Assembly (NCBI GenBank): GCA_934525405.1
Contig: CAKSZF010000091.1
Span: 1-5,971 of the forward strand
Direction of reading: 5' to 3'
Length of the DNA: 5,971 nucleotides
From: an uncultured Faecalibacterium sp.
Lineage (GTDB): Bacteria; Bacillota; Clostridia; Oscillospirales; Ruminococcaceae
A program made the translations under genes and the position numbers. Below the pieces are notes generated by a model that saw only the letters and a list, made by a program, of their open reading frames with translations, did no database searches and was not told the origin of the DNA. Shown in pieces: positions 1-5,683 of the stretch; the stretch's first letter is position 1, and the number at the start of each line of letters is the position of its first letter.

Positions 1-93
1 AAGATGACCCACATCTCCACCGGCGGCGGCGCTTCTCTGGAGTATCTGGAGGGCAAGGAGCTGCCCGGCATCGCAGTCATCCAGAACGCATAA
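1..93 (+). CDS. pgk: Phosphoglycerate kinase, 3' end only
   Basis: This is the last 30 codons of a gene that enters from the left edge, in frame from base 1 and ending in TAA at 91-93. The peptide contains [18 protein letters not shown], the very conserved C-terminal segment of phosphoglycerate kinase. Its glycine-rich turn helps form the nucleotide/phosphate site, and the segment ends in the usual short 'PGI' tail. The enzyme is cytoplasmic and transfers phosphate between 1,3-bisphosphoglycerate and ADP, giving 3-phosphoglycerate and ATP. It is followed in the same direction by tpiA and gpmI, a gene order typical of Firmicute glycolytic clusters, which supports the call. The N-terminal domain and the start codon are outside the window, so integrity of the gene cannot be judged. 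Confidence 0.95.
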   Translation, partial: KMTHISTGGGASLEYLEGKELPGIAVIQNA

Positions 94-114
94 TTTTTCC
101 GGCATCACAATGGG

Positions 115-150
115 TGCGGCGGCATTTACGCCGCCGCATCTTTTCTTTTT
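115..150 (+). terminator. Intrinsic terminator or attenuator between pgk and tpiA
   Basis: A perfect 9-bp, almost all-GC stem (TGCGGCGGC at 115-123, GCCGCCGCA at 130-138) closes a 6-nt loop. It is followed by TCTTTTCTTTTT at 139-150. This has the form of a Rho-independent terminator 21 bases after the pgk stop. The interrupted T tract suggests that some transcripts may read through into tpiA. I see no convincing promoter between it and tpiA, which favours partial termination. Confidence 0.75.
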
Positions 151-196
151 GTGCAGGCAATTTGTAAATATTTACGAAGGTAAGGAGAGAATAACA

Positions 197-967
197 ATGG
201 ATAAGGCAAAGCGCAAGGCTATTATCGCTGGCAACTGGAAGATGAACAAGACCGCCTCCGAGGCTGCTGTTCTGGTGGACGAGCTGATCCCCGCCGTGAA
301 GGACGCTACCTGCGAGGTCGTCATCTGCACCCCGTTTACCGATCTGGTTACCGCTGTGGCTAAGACCAAGGGCACCAACATCCATGTTGGCGCCGAGAAC
401 GTCCACTTTGAGAAGTCCGGTGCTTTCACCGGCGAGATCAGCGCCGATATGCTGGTGGATCTGGGCGTGGAGTACGTCATCGTCGGCCACTCTGAGCGCC
501 GTCAGTACTTTGCAGAGACCGACCAGACCGTCAACAAGCGCACGCTGGCTGCCCTGAACGCCGGCCTGAAGGTCATCCTGTGCGTGGGCGAGAGCCTGCA
601 GCAGCGCGAGGAGGGCGTTACCGAGGAGCTGGTTCGTATGCAGACCAAGATCGCCCTGCGTGACGTGACCGCCGAGCAGATGGCAAACGTTGTCATCGCC
701 TACGAGCCTGTCTGGGCCATCGGCACCGGCAAGACCGCTACCGCTGATCAGGCAGAGGAAGTCTGCGCTCAGATCCGCAAGGTGGTGGGCGAGCTGTACG
801 GCGAGGCTGTGGCCGAGGCTACCACCGTGCAGTACGGCGGCAGCATGAACGCCAAGAACTGCGAGGAGCTGCTGAGCAAGAAGGACGTGGACGGCGGCCT
901 GATCGGCGGCGCATCCCTGAAGGCTCCCGACTTTGCAGTCATCGTTGATGCAGCCACCAAGGGCTGA
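197..967 (+). CDS. tpiA: Triose-phosphate isomerase
   Basis: This cytoplasmic (beta/alpha)8-barrel enzyme interconverts dihydroxyacetone phosphate and glyceraldehyde 3-phosphate. The 256-aa product has the family's normal length. Visible active-site elements are N13 and K15 in GNWKMN, the catalytic H98 in VGHSERR, the catalytic base E170 in [12 protein letters not shown] (with flexible loop 6), YGGS at 213-216 in loop 7, and GGAS at 237-240 in the phosphate-binding loop 8. Nothing essential is missing. The ATG at 197 is chosen because AAGGAG at 182-187 lies 9 bases upstream and the protein then starts a few residues before the first barrel strand. The frame stays open back to 110, but that extension runs through the terminator hairpin and is not conserved-looking. 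It lies between pgk and gpmI on the same strand, with hairpin-terminator signals on both sides. Confidence 0.97.
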   Translation: MDKAKRKAIIAGNWKMNKTASEAAVLVDELIPAVKDATCEVVICTPFTDLVTAVAKTKGTNIHVGAENVHFEKSGAFTGEISADMLVDLGVEYVIVGHSERRQYFAETDQTVNKRTLAALNAGLKVILCVGESLQQREEGVTEELVRMQTKIALRDVTAEQMANVVIAYEPVWAIGTGKTATADQAEEVCAQIRKVVGELYGEAVAEATTVQYGGSMNAKNCEELLSKKDVDGGLIGGASLKAPDFAVIVDAATKG

Positions 968-994
968 GCAACTGCCTTTTCTTAACTAGCTGTT

Positions 995-1049
995 TCAGCG
1001 CCCGGCTGCGCCGTTTTTTCAGCGCTGAGCCGGGCGCTGATCTGTTTTT
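995..1049 (+). terminator. Terminator with a nested alternative hairpin, tpiA-gpmI gap
   Basis: A perfect 13-bp stem (TCAGCGCCCGGCT at 995-1007, AGCCGGGCGCTGA at 1028-1040) is followed by TCTGTTTTT at 1041-1049, which fits an intrinsic terminator after tpiA. Its 20-nt loop contains a T6 run at 1014-1019. That run directly follows a smaller hairpin, CGGC-TGC-GCCG at 1003-1013, which uses bases of the larger stem. The two folds exclude each other. The site either ends transcription in two steps or acts as an attenuator before gpmI. Confidence 0.7.
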
Positions 1050-1061
1050 ACAGCAGCTGTC

Positions 1062-1118
1062 CGGGTGTTATGCACCCGCAGGCTGCGCCCCGCAGGTGGG
1101 GTGTTGGGCCTTACCTGC
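1062..1118 (+). other. Hairpin-forming leader upstream of gpmI
   Basis: Two further small stems lie between the tpiA terminator and gpmI: CGGGTG (1062-1067) with CACCCG (1073-1078), and GCAGGT (1092-1097) with ACCTGC (1113-1118). Neither is followed by a T tract. No good promoter was found: TTGGGC at 1104-1109 with GATAAA at 1126-1131 would start transcription inside the ribosome binding site. The stretch could be gpmI leader RNA on a read-through transcript. Its function is unknown. Confidence 0.3.
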
Positions 1119-1151
1119 AATGCGTGATAAATTCAAAGGAGATTCAATTTT

Positions 1152-2678
1152 ATGGCAAAGAAACCTGTTCTTCTGTGTATCATGGATGGCTTCGGCTGGG
1201 TGCCGAACGAGACCTTCGGCAACGCTGTTGTGGCTGCCAAGACCCCCCATCTGGATGCTCTGATGGCAAAGTACCCCATGACCACCATTGATGCCTCCGG
1301 CATGGCTGTCGGCCTGCCCGATGGCCAGATGGGCAACTCCGAGGTCGGCCACACCAACATGGGCGCAGGCCGCATCGTGTACCAGCAGCTGACCCTCATC
1401 ACCAAGTCCATCCATGATGGCGAGATGCTCAAGAACCCTGTGCTGGTCAAGAACATGAAGGCCGCTATCGAGGCCGGCAAGGCCATCCACCTGATGGGTC
1501 TGGTGGGTACCGGCGGCGTGCACAGCCATGCCGACCACTGGTTTGGCGTGCTGGAAATGGCAAAGCATCTGGGCGCAAAGGAAGTCTACCTGCACTGCAT
1601 CACCGATGGCCGCGACACCGACCCCCACTCCGGCAAGGGCTTCCTTGCGGACCTGCAGGCCAAGCTGGACGAGCTGGGCGTGGGCAAGATCGCCAGCGTT
1701 TCCGGCCGTTACTACGCCATGGACCGTGATAACAACTGGGACCGCGAGGAGAAGGCCTACGCTGCCTTCGTCTACGGCGAGGGTGAGCACGCTGCCAACG
1801 CTGCCGAGGCCATCGAGGCTTCCTACGCAGCTGACAAGACCGACGAGTTCGTGCTGCCCTGCGTCACCTGCGAGGGTGGCCGCGTGCAGGATGGCGACAC
1901 CGTTATCTTCATGAACTTCCGCCCCGACCGTGCCCGCCAGATGACCCGCATCTTCTGCGACGATGCCTTTACCGGTTTCGAGCGCCGCGGCGGCCGCAAG
2001 CAGGTGAACTACGTCTGCATGGCCGAGTACGATGCTACCATGCCCAACTGCGAGGTTGCATATCCCCCGGTGGAGCTGAAGAACGTTCTGGGCGAGTACC
2101 TGTCTGCCCACGGCAAGACCCAGCTGCGCATTGCCGAGACCGAGAAGTACGCTCACGTCACCTTCTTCTTCAACGGCGGCGTGGAGGCTCCCTACGAGGG
2201 CGAGGATCGCTGCGTCATCCCCAGCCCCAAGGTTGCCACCTACGACCTGAAGCCCGAGATGAGCGCCCCCGAAGTCGCTGCCGAGTGCGTCAAGCGCATC
2301 GAGAGCGGCAAGTACGATGTGGTCATCCTGAACTTCGCAAACTGCGATATGGTCGGCCACACCGGCGTGTTCGAGGCTGCTGTCAAGGCCGTTGAGGCTG
2401 TGGACACCTGCGTGGATCAGGTGGTCACCGCTGTGCTGAACGCCGGCGGCTGCGCTTTCATCACCGCTGACCACGGCAACGCCGAGAAGATGATGAACCC
2501 GGACGGCACCCCCTTCACCGCCCACACCACCAACGTTGTGCCCTTTGTGGCAGTTGGCTGCGGCGATGTGAAGCTGCGCGAGGGCGGCTGCCTGGCCGAC
2601 ATCGCACCCACCATGCTGCCCTATATCGGCCTGCCCGTTCCCGCCGAGATGACCGGCAAGAGCATCATCGTGGAGTGA
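1152..2678 (+). CDS. gpmI: 2,3-bisphosphoglycerate-independent phosphoglycerate mutase
   Basis: This cytoplasmic, Mn-dependent enzyme converts 3-phosphoglycerate to 2-phosphoglycerate through a phosphoserine intermediate. At 508 aa it has the family's usual size and belongs to the alkaline-phosphatase superfamily. Visible residues are metal ligand D12 in IMDGFGW, the catalytic serine S63 in GQMGNSEVGHTN, H124 in GGVHSH, R154-D155 in DGRDTDP, R186 and R192 around SGRYYAMDRD, FRPDR at 256-260, K332, the second metal cluster D399/H403 in NCDMVGHTG, D440-H441 in ADHGNAE, and H458. These match the pattern known from the Geobacillus enzyme with a shift of a few residues, so it should be active. AAAGGAG at 1135-1141, 10 bases before the ATG, fixes the start. 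It is the last gene of the glycolytic cluster and is followed by a strong terminator. Confidence 0.98.
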   Translation: MAKKPVLLCIMDGFGWVPNETFGNAVVAAKTPHLDALMAKYPMTTIDASGMAVGLPDGQMGNSEVGHTNMGAGRIVYQQLTLITKSIHDGEMLKNPVLVKNMKAAIEAGKAIHLMGLVGTGGVHSHADHWFGVLEMAKHLGAKEVYLHCITDGRDTDPHSGKGFLADLQAKLDELGVGKIASVSGRYYAMDRDNNWDREEKAYAAFVYGEGEHAANAAEAIEASYAADKTDEFVLPCVTCEGGRVQDGDTVIFMNFRPDRARQMTRIFCDDAFTGFERRGGRKQVNYVCMAEYDATMPNCEVAYPPVELKNVLGEYLSAHGKTQLRIAETEKYAHVTFFFNGGVEAPYEGEDRCVIPSPKVATYDLKPEMSAPEVAAECVKRIESGKYDVVILNFANCDMVGHTGVFEAAVKAVEAVDTCVDQVVTAVLNAGGCAFITADHGNAEKMMNPDGTPFTAHTTNVVPFVAVGCGDVKLREGGCLADIAPTMLPYIGLPVPAEMTGKSIIVE

Positions 2679-2710
2679 TGCCAGACGGGATAACCGGATA
2701 AACAAACAAA

Positions 2711-2743
2711 AGGCTGCTGCACATTTTGTGCGGCAGCCTTTTT
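2711..2743 (+). terminator. Terminator after gpmI, probably bidirectional
   Basis: A 13-bp stem with one G-U pair (AGGCTGCTGCACA at 2711-2723, TGTGCGGCAGCCT at 2727-2739) and a 3-nt loop runs into TTTTT at 2739-2743. A-rich sequence before the stem gives TTTTGTTTGTTT on the other strand. The same hairpin could therefore stop - strand transcripts coming from apbE, as expected between convergent genes. Confidence 0.88.
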
Positions 2744-2769
2744 GCGTAAGAAAAAATTTCCGTGAAAAG

Positions 2770-2805
2770 GGAATAGCGGAGCGTCCGCAGACGCTCCGCT
2801 ATTCC
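2770..2805 (-). terminator. Perfect 16-bp hairpin, possible apbE terminator or repeat unit
   Basis: GGAATAGCGGAGCGTC at 2770-2785 pairs perfectly with 2790-2805 around a 4-nt loop. Read on the - strand, the stem is followed by CCTTTTCACGG and, after a few bases, by a run of T, so it could end the apbE transcript. The T tract is poor. The unusual length and perfection of the stem also fit a dispersed intergenic repeat. Both readings are inference. Confidence 0.5.
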
Positions 2806-2833
2806 GAAATTGAAAATAGATTCTCCGCTGATG

Positions 2834-2891
2834 ATGGCCAGAGCGCACGCGGAGGCCATTTTGATCGTTCTGCCTGCAAAAACGGCAGAAC
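2834..2891. other. Two small inverted repeats just downstream of apbE
   Basis: ATGGCC (2834-2839) can pair with GGCCAT (2853-2858), and GTTCTGCC (2867-2874) with GGCAGAAC (2884-2891). The second ends exactly at the apbE stop codon. On the apbE strand neither is followed by a T run, so they are not ordinary terminators. With the 16-bp hairpin at 2770-2805 they fill the convergent gap. They may stabilise the apbE mRNA 3' end or be part of a repeat element. Confidence 0.35.
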
Positions 2892-3974
2892 TTACTTTTT
2901 CAGGTGGCTGTCCCAGCCGCTGGAGGTGGTGGCCTGCTTGTCAGGTGTGCACCACATGGCTTCTACGCCGTCCAGCGATTCCACCAGTTTCTGCCCCTCT
3001 TCCAGCGGCATACAGAACAGGGCAGTGGTCAGGCAGTCTGCCATGCCGGAGTCCGGGCACAGCACGGTGACGCCGTTATAGTAGGCAGCCGGCCATAGGG
3101 TGTCCGGGTCGATGATGTGGTGGTAGCGCTTGCCGTCCACCACAAAGTAGCGCTGGTAGTCGCCGCTGGTCACCAGCGCAAGGTCGCTCATGTTGATGGG
3201 CGAGCCGAAGATGGAGTTGGTGTTGGTATACACCTCCGAGGCGTTCCACGGGTTCTCTACGCCGCCCGTCCACTGGCTGCCGTCCGGCTTTGTGCCGATG
3301 GCGCGCAGGTTGCCGCCCACGCTCACCAGTGCGCTGGTCAGCCCACGGGCTTCGGCGGCGCGGCAGACCATCTCCACTGCGTAGCCCTTGCCCACGCTGC
3401 CCACGTCCAGCGACATCTCCGGGTCGGACAGATAGACCGTTTTGGCATCCTCGTCAATGACAAGGTCGTTGATGTCGCAGTGCTGCGCAGCGGCTTCCAA
3501 CTCTTCCTGTGTGGGCAGGGTGTTGTCGTCCTCGGAAGCGTTCTTTTCGGCGGCTTCGCGGTAATCGTGCCAGATGCCCAGCACGCTGCCCATGGCAATG
3601 TTGATCTTGCCGCCGGTCAGGTCGTACATCTGCCGCGCCAGTTCCAGCATGGAGAGGATGCGGTCATCCACCTGTACCGGGGCTTTCCCGGCGTTTTCGT
3701 TGATGGTCTTAACGTTCACAACGCCGTCGTAGTCGTTGTAGATATCGTAGAGCTGGTTGTAGGCGACAAGATCCTGATGCAGCGCCTGCATCTGGGTGTT
3801 GAACTCTTCCTCGCTCTCGCAGTAGGCGATGACCTGCGTCACCGTGTCGAACACATCATAAAAGATGGTACTGTACCGGGTCAGTTCCTTTTTAGTCTTG
3901 CAGGCGGCCAACAGGCCAAGGCTCAGCACCGCCGCCAGCAGTGCAGCGGTCATGCGGGTGATGCGGCTCTTCAT
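2892..3974 (-). CDS. apbE: FAD:protein FMN transferase, lipoprotein
   Basis: The product is 360 aa. It starts with a basic MKSR end and a hydrophobic segment (about residues 9-24), then a lipobox LAAC with the lipidated cysteine at C25. It should therefore be anchored on the outer face of the cytoplasmic membrane. ApbE enzymes move FMN from FAD onto a threonine of target proteins such as Rnf/Nqr subunits and FMN-binding-domain electron carriers. Family motifs in order are SLDVGSVGKGYAVE (188-201), SVGGNLRAIG (218-227), SGDYQRYF (270-277), HHIIDP (285-290), and ADCLTTALF (312-320), in which D313 and T317 fit the Mg ligands. The ATG is set by the ATGA overlap with the upstream gene and by AAAGGAG at 3986-3992, 11 bases away. 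No flavinylation target (FMN-binding domain) is encoded in this window. It appears intact. Confidence 0.95.
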   Translation of the reverse strand: MKSRITRMTAALLAAVLSLGLLAACKTKKELTRYSTIFYDVFDTVTQVIAYCESEEEFNTQMQALHQDLVAYNQLYDIYNDYDGVVNVKTINENAGKAPVQVDDRILSMLELARQMYDLTGGKINIAMGSVLGIWHDYREAAEKNASEDDNTLPTQEELEAAAQHCDINDLVIDEDAKTVYLSDPEMSLDVGSVGKGYAVEMVCRAAEARGLTSALVSVGGNLRAIGTKPDGSQWTGGVENPWNASEVYTNTNSIFGSPINMSDLALVTSGDYQRYFVVDGKRYHHIIDPDTLWPAAYYNGVTVLCPDSGMADCLTTALFCMPLEEGQKLVESLDGVEAMWCTPDKQATTSSGWDSHLKK

Positions 3975-4393
3975 ACGGTCTGGCTCTCCTTTGCAGCGCT
4001 AAAGGCGGTGTGCTCCTCCTGCAAATGTGCCAGCAGGTCTGCAAACATCCAGTTGCGGTTTGCGGGGGTGACTACCGCCTTGAGCGGGATGATCACCTGT
4101 GCCTGCCGCATCAGGTCCAGCAGGGTGTCCACGTCCTTATCGCGGAAGTTTGCCAGCACCAGCGCCGGGGGATAAGCGCCCGGCTCCAGTACCAGCGTTC
4201 TGGGTGCTTTTACCTCCACCTCGCCCAGCAGCTGGGCAACGGTCTTGCCGGCATCGGCGGGGGAAACGAGCAGCAACTTCATGCCAAAGGCGGGTGCCAT
4301 GCCCTCCAGCTTGCCCCGGTCGGCGGGGGAAAGGTTCCAGCCCAGCGCCAGCGGCACCCCGGCGTTCTGGTTGCGTGCAATGTGTGCTTTCAT
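3971..4393 (-). CDS. DUF3783-family protein of unknown function
   Basis: This is a 140-aa soluble protein with no signal peptide or membrane segment. The C-terminal half, with LKAVVTPANRNW at 104-115 followed by a helix containing LQEEHTAF (124-131), is what I recognise as the DUF3783 signature of small Firmicute proteins. That assignment is from memory. The N-terminal half (residues 1-70) looks like a short alpha/beta unit with strands KLLLVS and RTLVLE. Function is not known. The frame is open to a further 30 residues upstream, but that extension would run through the predicted promoter. The ATG at 4393 has an AGAGG site 8 bases before it, so it is preferred. The stop overlaps the apbE start as ATGA, implying translational coupling and a shared transcript. 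Confidence 0.85.
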   Translation of the reverse strand: MKAHIARNQNAGVPLALGWNLSPADRGKLEGMAPAFGMKLLLVSPADAGKTVAQLLGEVEVKAPRTLVLEPGAYPPALVLANFRDKDVDTLLDLMRQAQVIIPLKAVVTPANRNWMFADLLAHLQEEHTAFSAAKESQTV

Positions 4394-4401
4394 CTTTAAA
4401 A

Positions 4402-4406
4402 CCTCT
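4402..4406 (-). promoter_or_regulatory. Ribosome binding site fixing the DUF3783 gene start
   Basis: On the - strand AGAGG lies 8 bases before the ATG at 4393. The alternative in-frame ATG at 4483 is upstream of the predicted -10 box at 4436-4441 and has no purine-rich site before it. This supports the shorter 140-aa product. Confidence 0.65.
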
Positions 4407-4435
4407 TTCGGCAGTGTTTTTTCAAAATACGCTTT

Positions 4436-4464
4436 AGTATACCATAAAATCCGTGAAAAGAAAA
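4436..4464 (-). promoter_or_regulatory. Promoter of the DUF3783-apbE operon
   Basis: On the - strand TGG-TATACT forms an extended -10 box (-10 hexamer at 4436-4441, TG at 4443-4444). Seventeen bases upstream is TTTTCT at 4459-4464, a weak -35 with three of six consensus bases. Transcription would start near 4429, giving a leader of about 36 nt that includes the AGAGG site. It lies just past the aroF terminator, as expected for an independent unit. Confidence 0.65.
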
Positions 4465-4485
4465 TGAAAACCCGCCGGTGCATAT

Positions 4486-4510
4486 AAAAAGCTCCCCCTT
4501 GCGGGGGAGC
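4486..4510 (-). terminator. Terminator of aroF, apparently built from an intergenic repeat
   Basis: GCTCCCCC (4491-4498) pairs with GGGGGAGC (4503-4510) around a 4-nt loop. On the - strand the stem is followed directly by TTTTT (4490-4486), a classic intrinsic terminator 13 bases after the aroF stop. The hairpin and flanking bases resemble the repeat copy at 5837-5885. Confidence 0.88.
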
Positions 4511-4530
4511 GGACGGAGCAGGCTCAGTTC
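4489..4530 (+). repeat. Intergenic hairpin repeat, copy A (diverged)
   Basis: Read on the + strand, AAGCTCCCCCTT, GGGGGAGC, GGACG, CT-AG and TTC follow in the same order as in copy B at 5837-5885. The second half is shortened and changed. The unit reaches into the aroF stop codon at 4524-4526, so the last bases of the gene and its terminator appear to derive from the repeat. The alignment was made by eye. Confidence 0.5.
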
Positions 4531-5537
4531 ATTTTTTTGCCGAAGAATTCCACCTCTTTGCCGATGAACTGCATCAGCTCGTCAAACTGATCGGGGGTCA
4601 GGCTCTGTGCGCCATCGCACTTGGCTTTGGCGGGGTTGTTATGCACCTCGATCATCAGGCCGTCGGCACCGGCAGCGACCGCGGCTTTCGCCAGCTCCGG
4701 CACCATCCATGCGTGGCCGCAGGCGTGGCTGGGGTCCACCACCACCGGCAGATGGGTCATCTTGTGCAGCATGACCACACCGGCAAGGTCCAGCGTGTTG
4801 CGCATACTGGTCTCAAAGGTGCGGATGCCGCGCTCGCACAGGATGACGTTCTCGTTGCCCTCGGCCATGATGTACTCGGCGCTCATCACGAACTCTTCCA
4901 GCGTGTTGGCAAGGCCGCGCTTGAGCAGCACCGGCTTTTTCTGGCGTCCGACAGCCTTGAGCAGCTCAAAGTTCTGCATATTGCGGGCACCCACCTGGAT
5001 CAGGTCTACGTTTTCAAATAGGGGCAGGTGCTCGGTGTTCATGATCTCGGTCACGATGGGCGCACCGGTGGCGCGGCGCGCCAGCTTGAGCAGGTCCAGA
5101 CCCTCGCTGCGCATACCCTGAAAAGAGTAGGGCGAGGTGCGGGGCTTGAATGCACCGCCGCGCAGCAGGGAAGCGCCTGCTGCCTTTACCCGCTGCGCGC
5201 AGTAGGTAATCTGCTCCTCGCTCTCAATGCTGCACGGCCCGGCGATGACTGCAAAGTTGCCGCCGCCGATCTTGACGCCCTCCACGTCGATAACGCTGTC
5301 GTCCGGGTGGAACTTGCGGTTGGCCTTTTTGTAGGGCTCGGACACGCGGCGGCAGGTCTCCACCACCGGGTTTGCCAGCACCCAGCTCTCCGCAATGGCC
5401 TTGGTATCGCCGATCAAACCCAGAATATGGGTGTCACTGCCCTTGGAATCGTTGATCTGCAGACCCATATCCTCCAGCTCGTGGCAGAACTCGCGCACCT
5501 GTACGTCGGGGGCATCCTGTTTGAGTACGATGATCAT
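4524..5537 (-). CDS. aroF: DAHP synthase with N-terminal regulatory domain (3-deoxy-7-phosphoheptulonate synthase)
   Basis: This cytoplasmic enzyme condenses phosphoenolpyruvate with erythrose 4-phosphate, the first committed step to chorismate and the aromatic amino acids. At 337 aa it has the layout of the Thermotoga maritima type (class I-beta, related to KDO8P synthase). A ferredoxin-like regulatory domain (about residues 1-70, MIIVLKQDAP onward) is followed by the TIM-barrel catalytic domain. Visible motifs are GPCSIES with metal ligand C102, LRGGAFKPRTSPYSFQG (125-141) for PEP/E4P binding, KRG (206-208), DPSHA with H271, E297 in MIEVHNN, and D308 in CDGAQSL, so the four metal ligands are all present. 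In characterised relatives the N-terminal domain gives feedback inhibition by Tyr or Phe. AAAGGAG at 5548-5554 lies 10 bases before the ATG. The gene is alone between its own promoter/operators and a terminator. Confidence 0.96.
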   Translation of the reverse strand: MIIVLKQDAPDVQVREFCHELEDMGLQINDSKGSDTHILGLIGDTKAIAESWVLANPVVETCRRVSEPYKKANRKFHPDDSVIDVEGVKIGGGNFAVIAGPCSIESEEQITYCAQRVKAAGASLLRGGAFKPRTSPYSFQGMRSEGLDLLKLARRATGAPIVTEIMNTEHLPLFENVDLIQVGARNMQNFELLKAVGRQKKPVLLKRGLANTLEEFVMSAEYIMAEGNENVILCERGIRTFETSMRNTLDLAGVVMLHKMTHLPVVVDPSHACGHAWMVPELAKAAVAAGADGLMIEVHNNPAKAKCDGAQSLTPDQFDELMQFIGKEVEFFGKKMN

Positions 5538-5618
5538 AGTATTTTGTCTCCTTTGCCTTTTTCTATCCTGTGAAACGGCGAGGGAGACCGGCTCCTTTGC
5601 CGCAGCTTGCAGTGTAAA

Positions 5619-5636
5619 ACTTCAGTACTCTGAAGT
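5619..5636. promoter_or_regulatory. Operator 1: ACTTCAG-N4-CTGAAGT
   Basis: This is a perfect 18-bp palindrome with 7-bp arms and TACT at its centre. It lies about 4 to 21 bases downstream of the predicted aroF transcription start, a typical place for a repressor site. Operator 2 repeats the same arms with one change. The regulator is not in the window and I cannot name it. Confidence 0.7.
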
Positions 5637-5646
5637 GCGTGACGCT

Positions 5647-5675
5647 ATGATATCACTTCATGAAACTGAAGTCAA
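5647..5675 (-). promoter_or_regulatory. aroF promoter
   Basis: On the - strand TTGACT (5670-5675) and TATCAT (5647-5652) are separated by exactly 17 bases. TGA directly before the -10 box makes it an extended -10 promoter. Transcription would start near 5640, giving a leader of about 100 nt. Operator 2 covers the spacer and half of the -35 box. Confidence 0.8.
5655..5672. promoter_or_regulatory. Operator 2 inside the aroF promoter
   Basis: On the - strand this reads ACTTCAG-TTTC-ATGAAGT, the same 18-bp palindrome as operator 1 with one arm base changed. It fills the -35/-10 spacer and overlaps the -35 hexamer. A bound protein would therefore block RNA polymerase. Its centre is 36 bp from that of operator 1, about 3.4 helical turns. 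Confidence 0.7.
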
Positions 5676-5683
5676 GAGAAATT

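Noticed and set aside
110..196. 29-residue N-terminal extension of tpiA
   Set aside because: It would be translated through the terminator hairpin. The ATG at 197 has AAGGAG at the right distance and gives the normal protein length.
1104..1131. Promoter for gpmI (TTGGGC, GATAAA)
   Set aside because: Both boxes are weak, and the start of transcription would fall inside the gpmI ribosome binding site.
1068..2705. 545-aa open frame on the - strand opposite gpmI
   Set aside because: It is antisense to a gene with every catalytic motif intact. The composition (rich in H, V, G, L, A) is what the complement of GC-rich codons gives. No family is recognised.
2665..2859. Short - strand frames (64 and 75 aa) over the gpmI-apbE gap
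   Set aside because: They run through two strong hairpins and the gpmI terminator and into gpmI antisense, and they resemble no protein family. They look like translated repeat or terminator DNA.
3117..4175. 352-aa open frame on the + strand opposite apbE and the DUF3783 gene
   Set aside because: It is antisense to two recognisable genes, has the same low-complexity composition, and has no motif or credible ribosome binding site.
4394..4483. 30-residue N-terminal extension of the DUF3783 protein
   Set aside because: The extension covers the predicted -10 and -35 boxes and lacks a ribosome binding site. The ATG at 4393 has one.
5538..5640. T-box riboswitch or Trp/Phe-type leader peptide before aroF
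   Set aside because: The leader is only about 100 nt, has no open frame rich in aromatic codons, no recognisable T-box sequence and no terminator hairpin before the gene.
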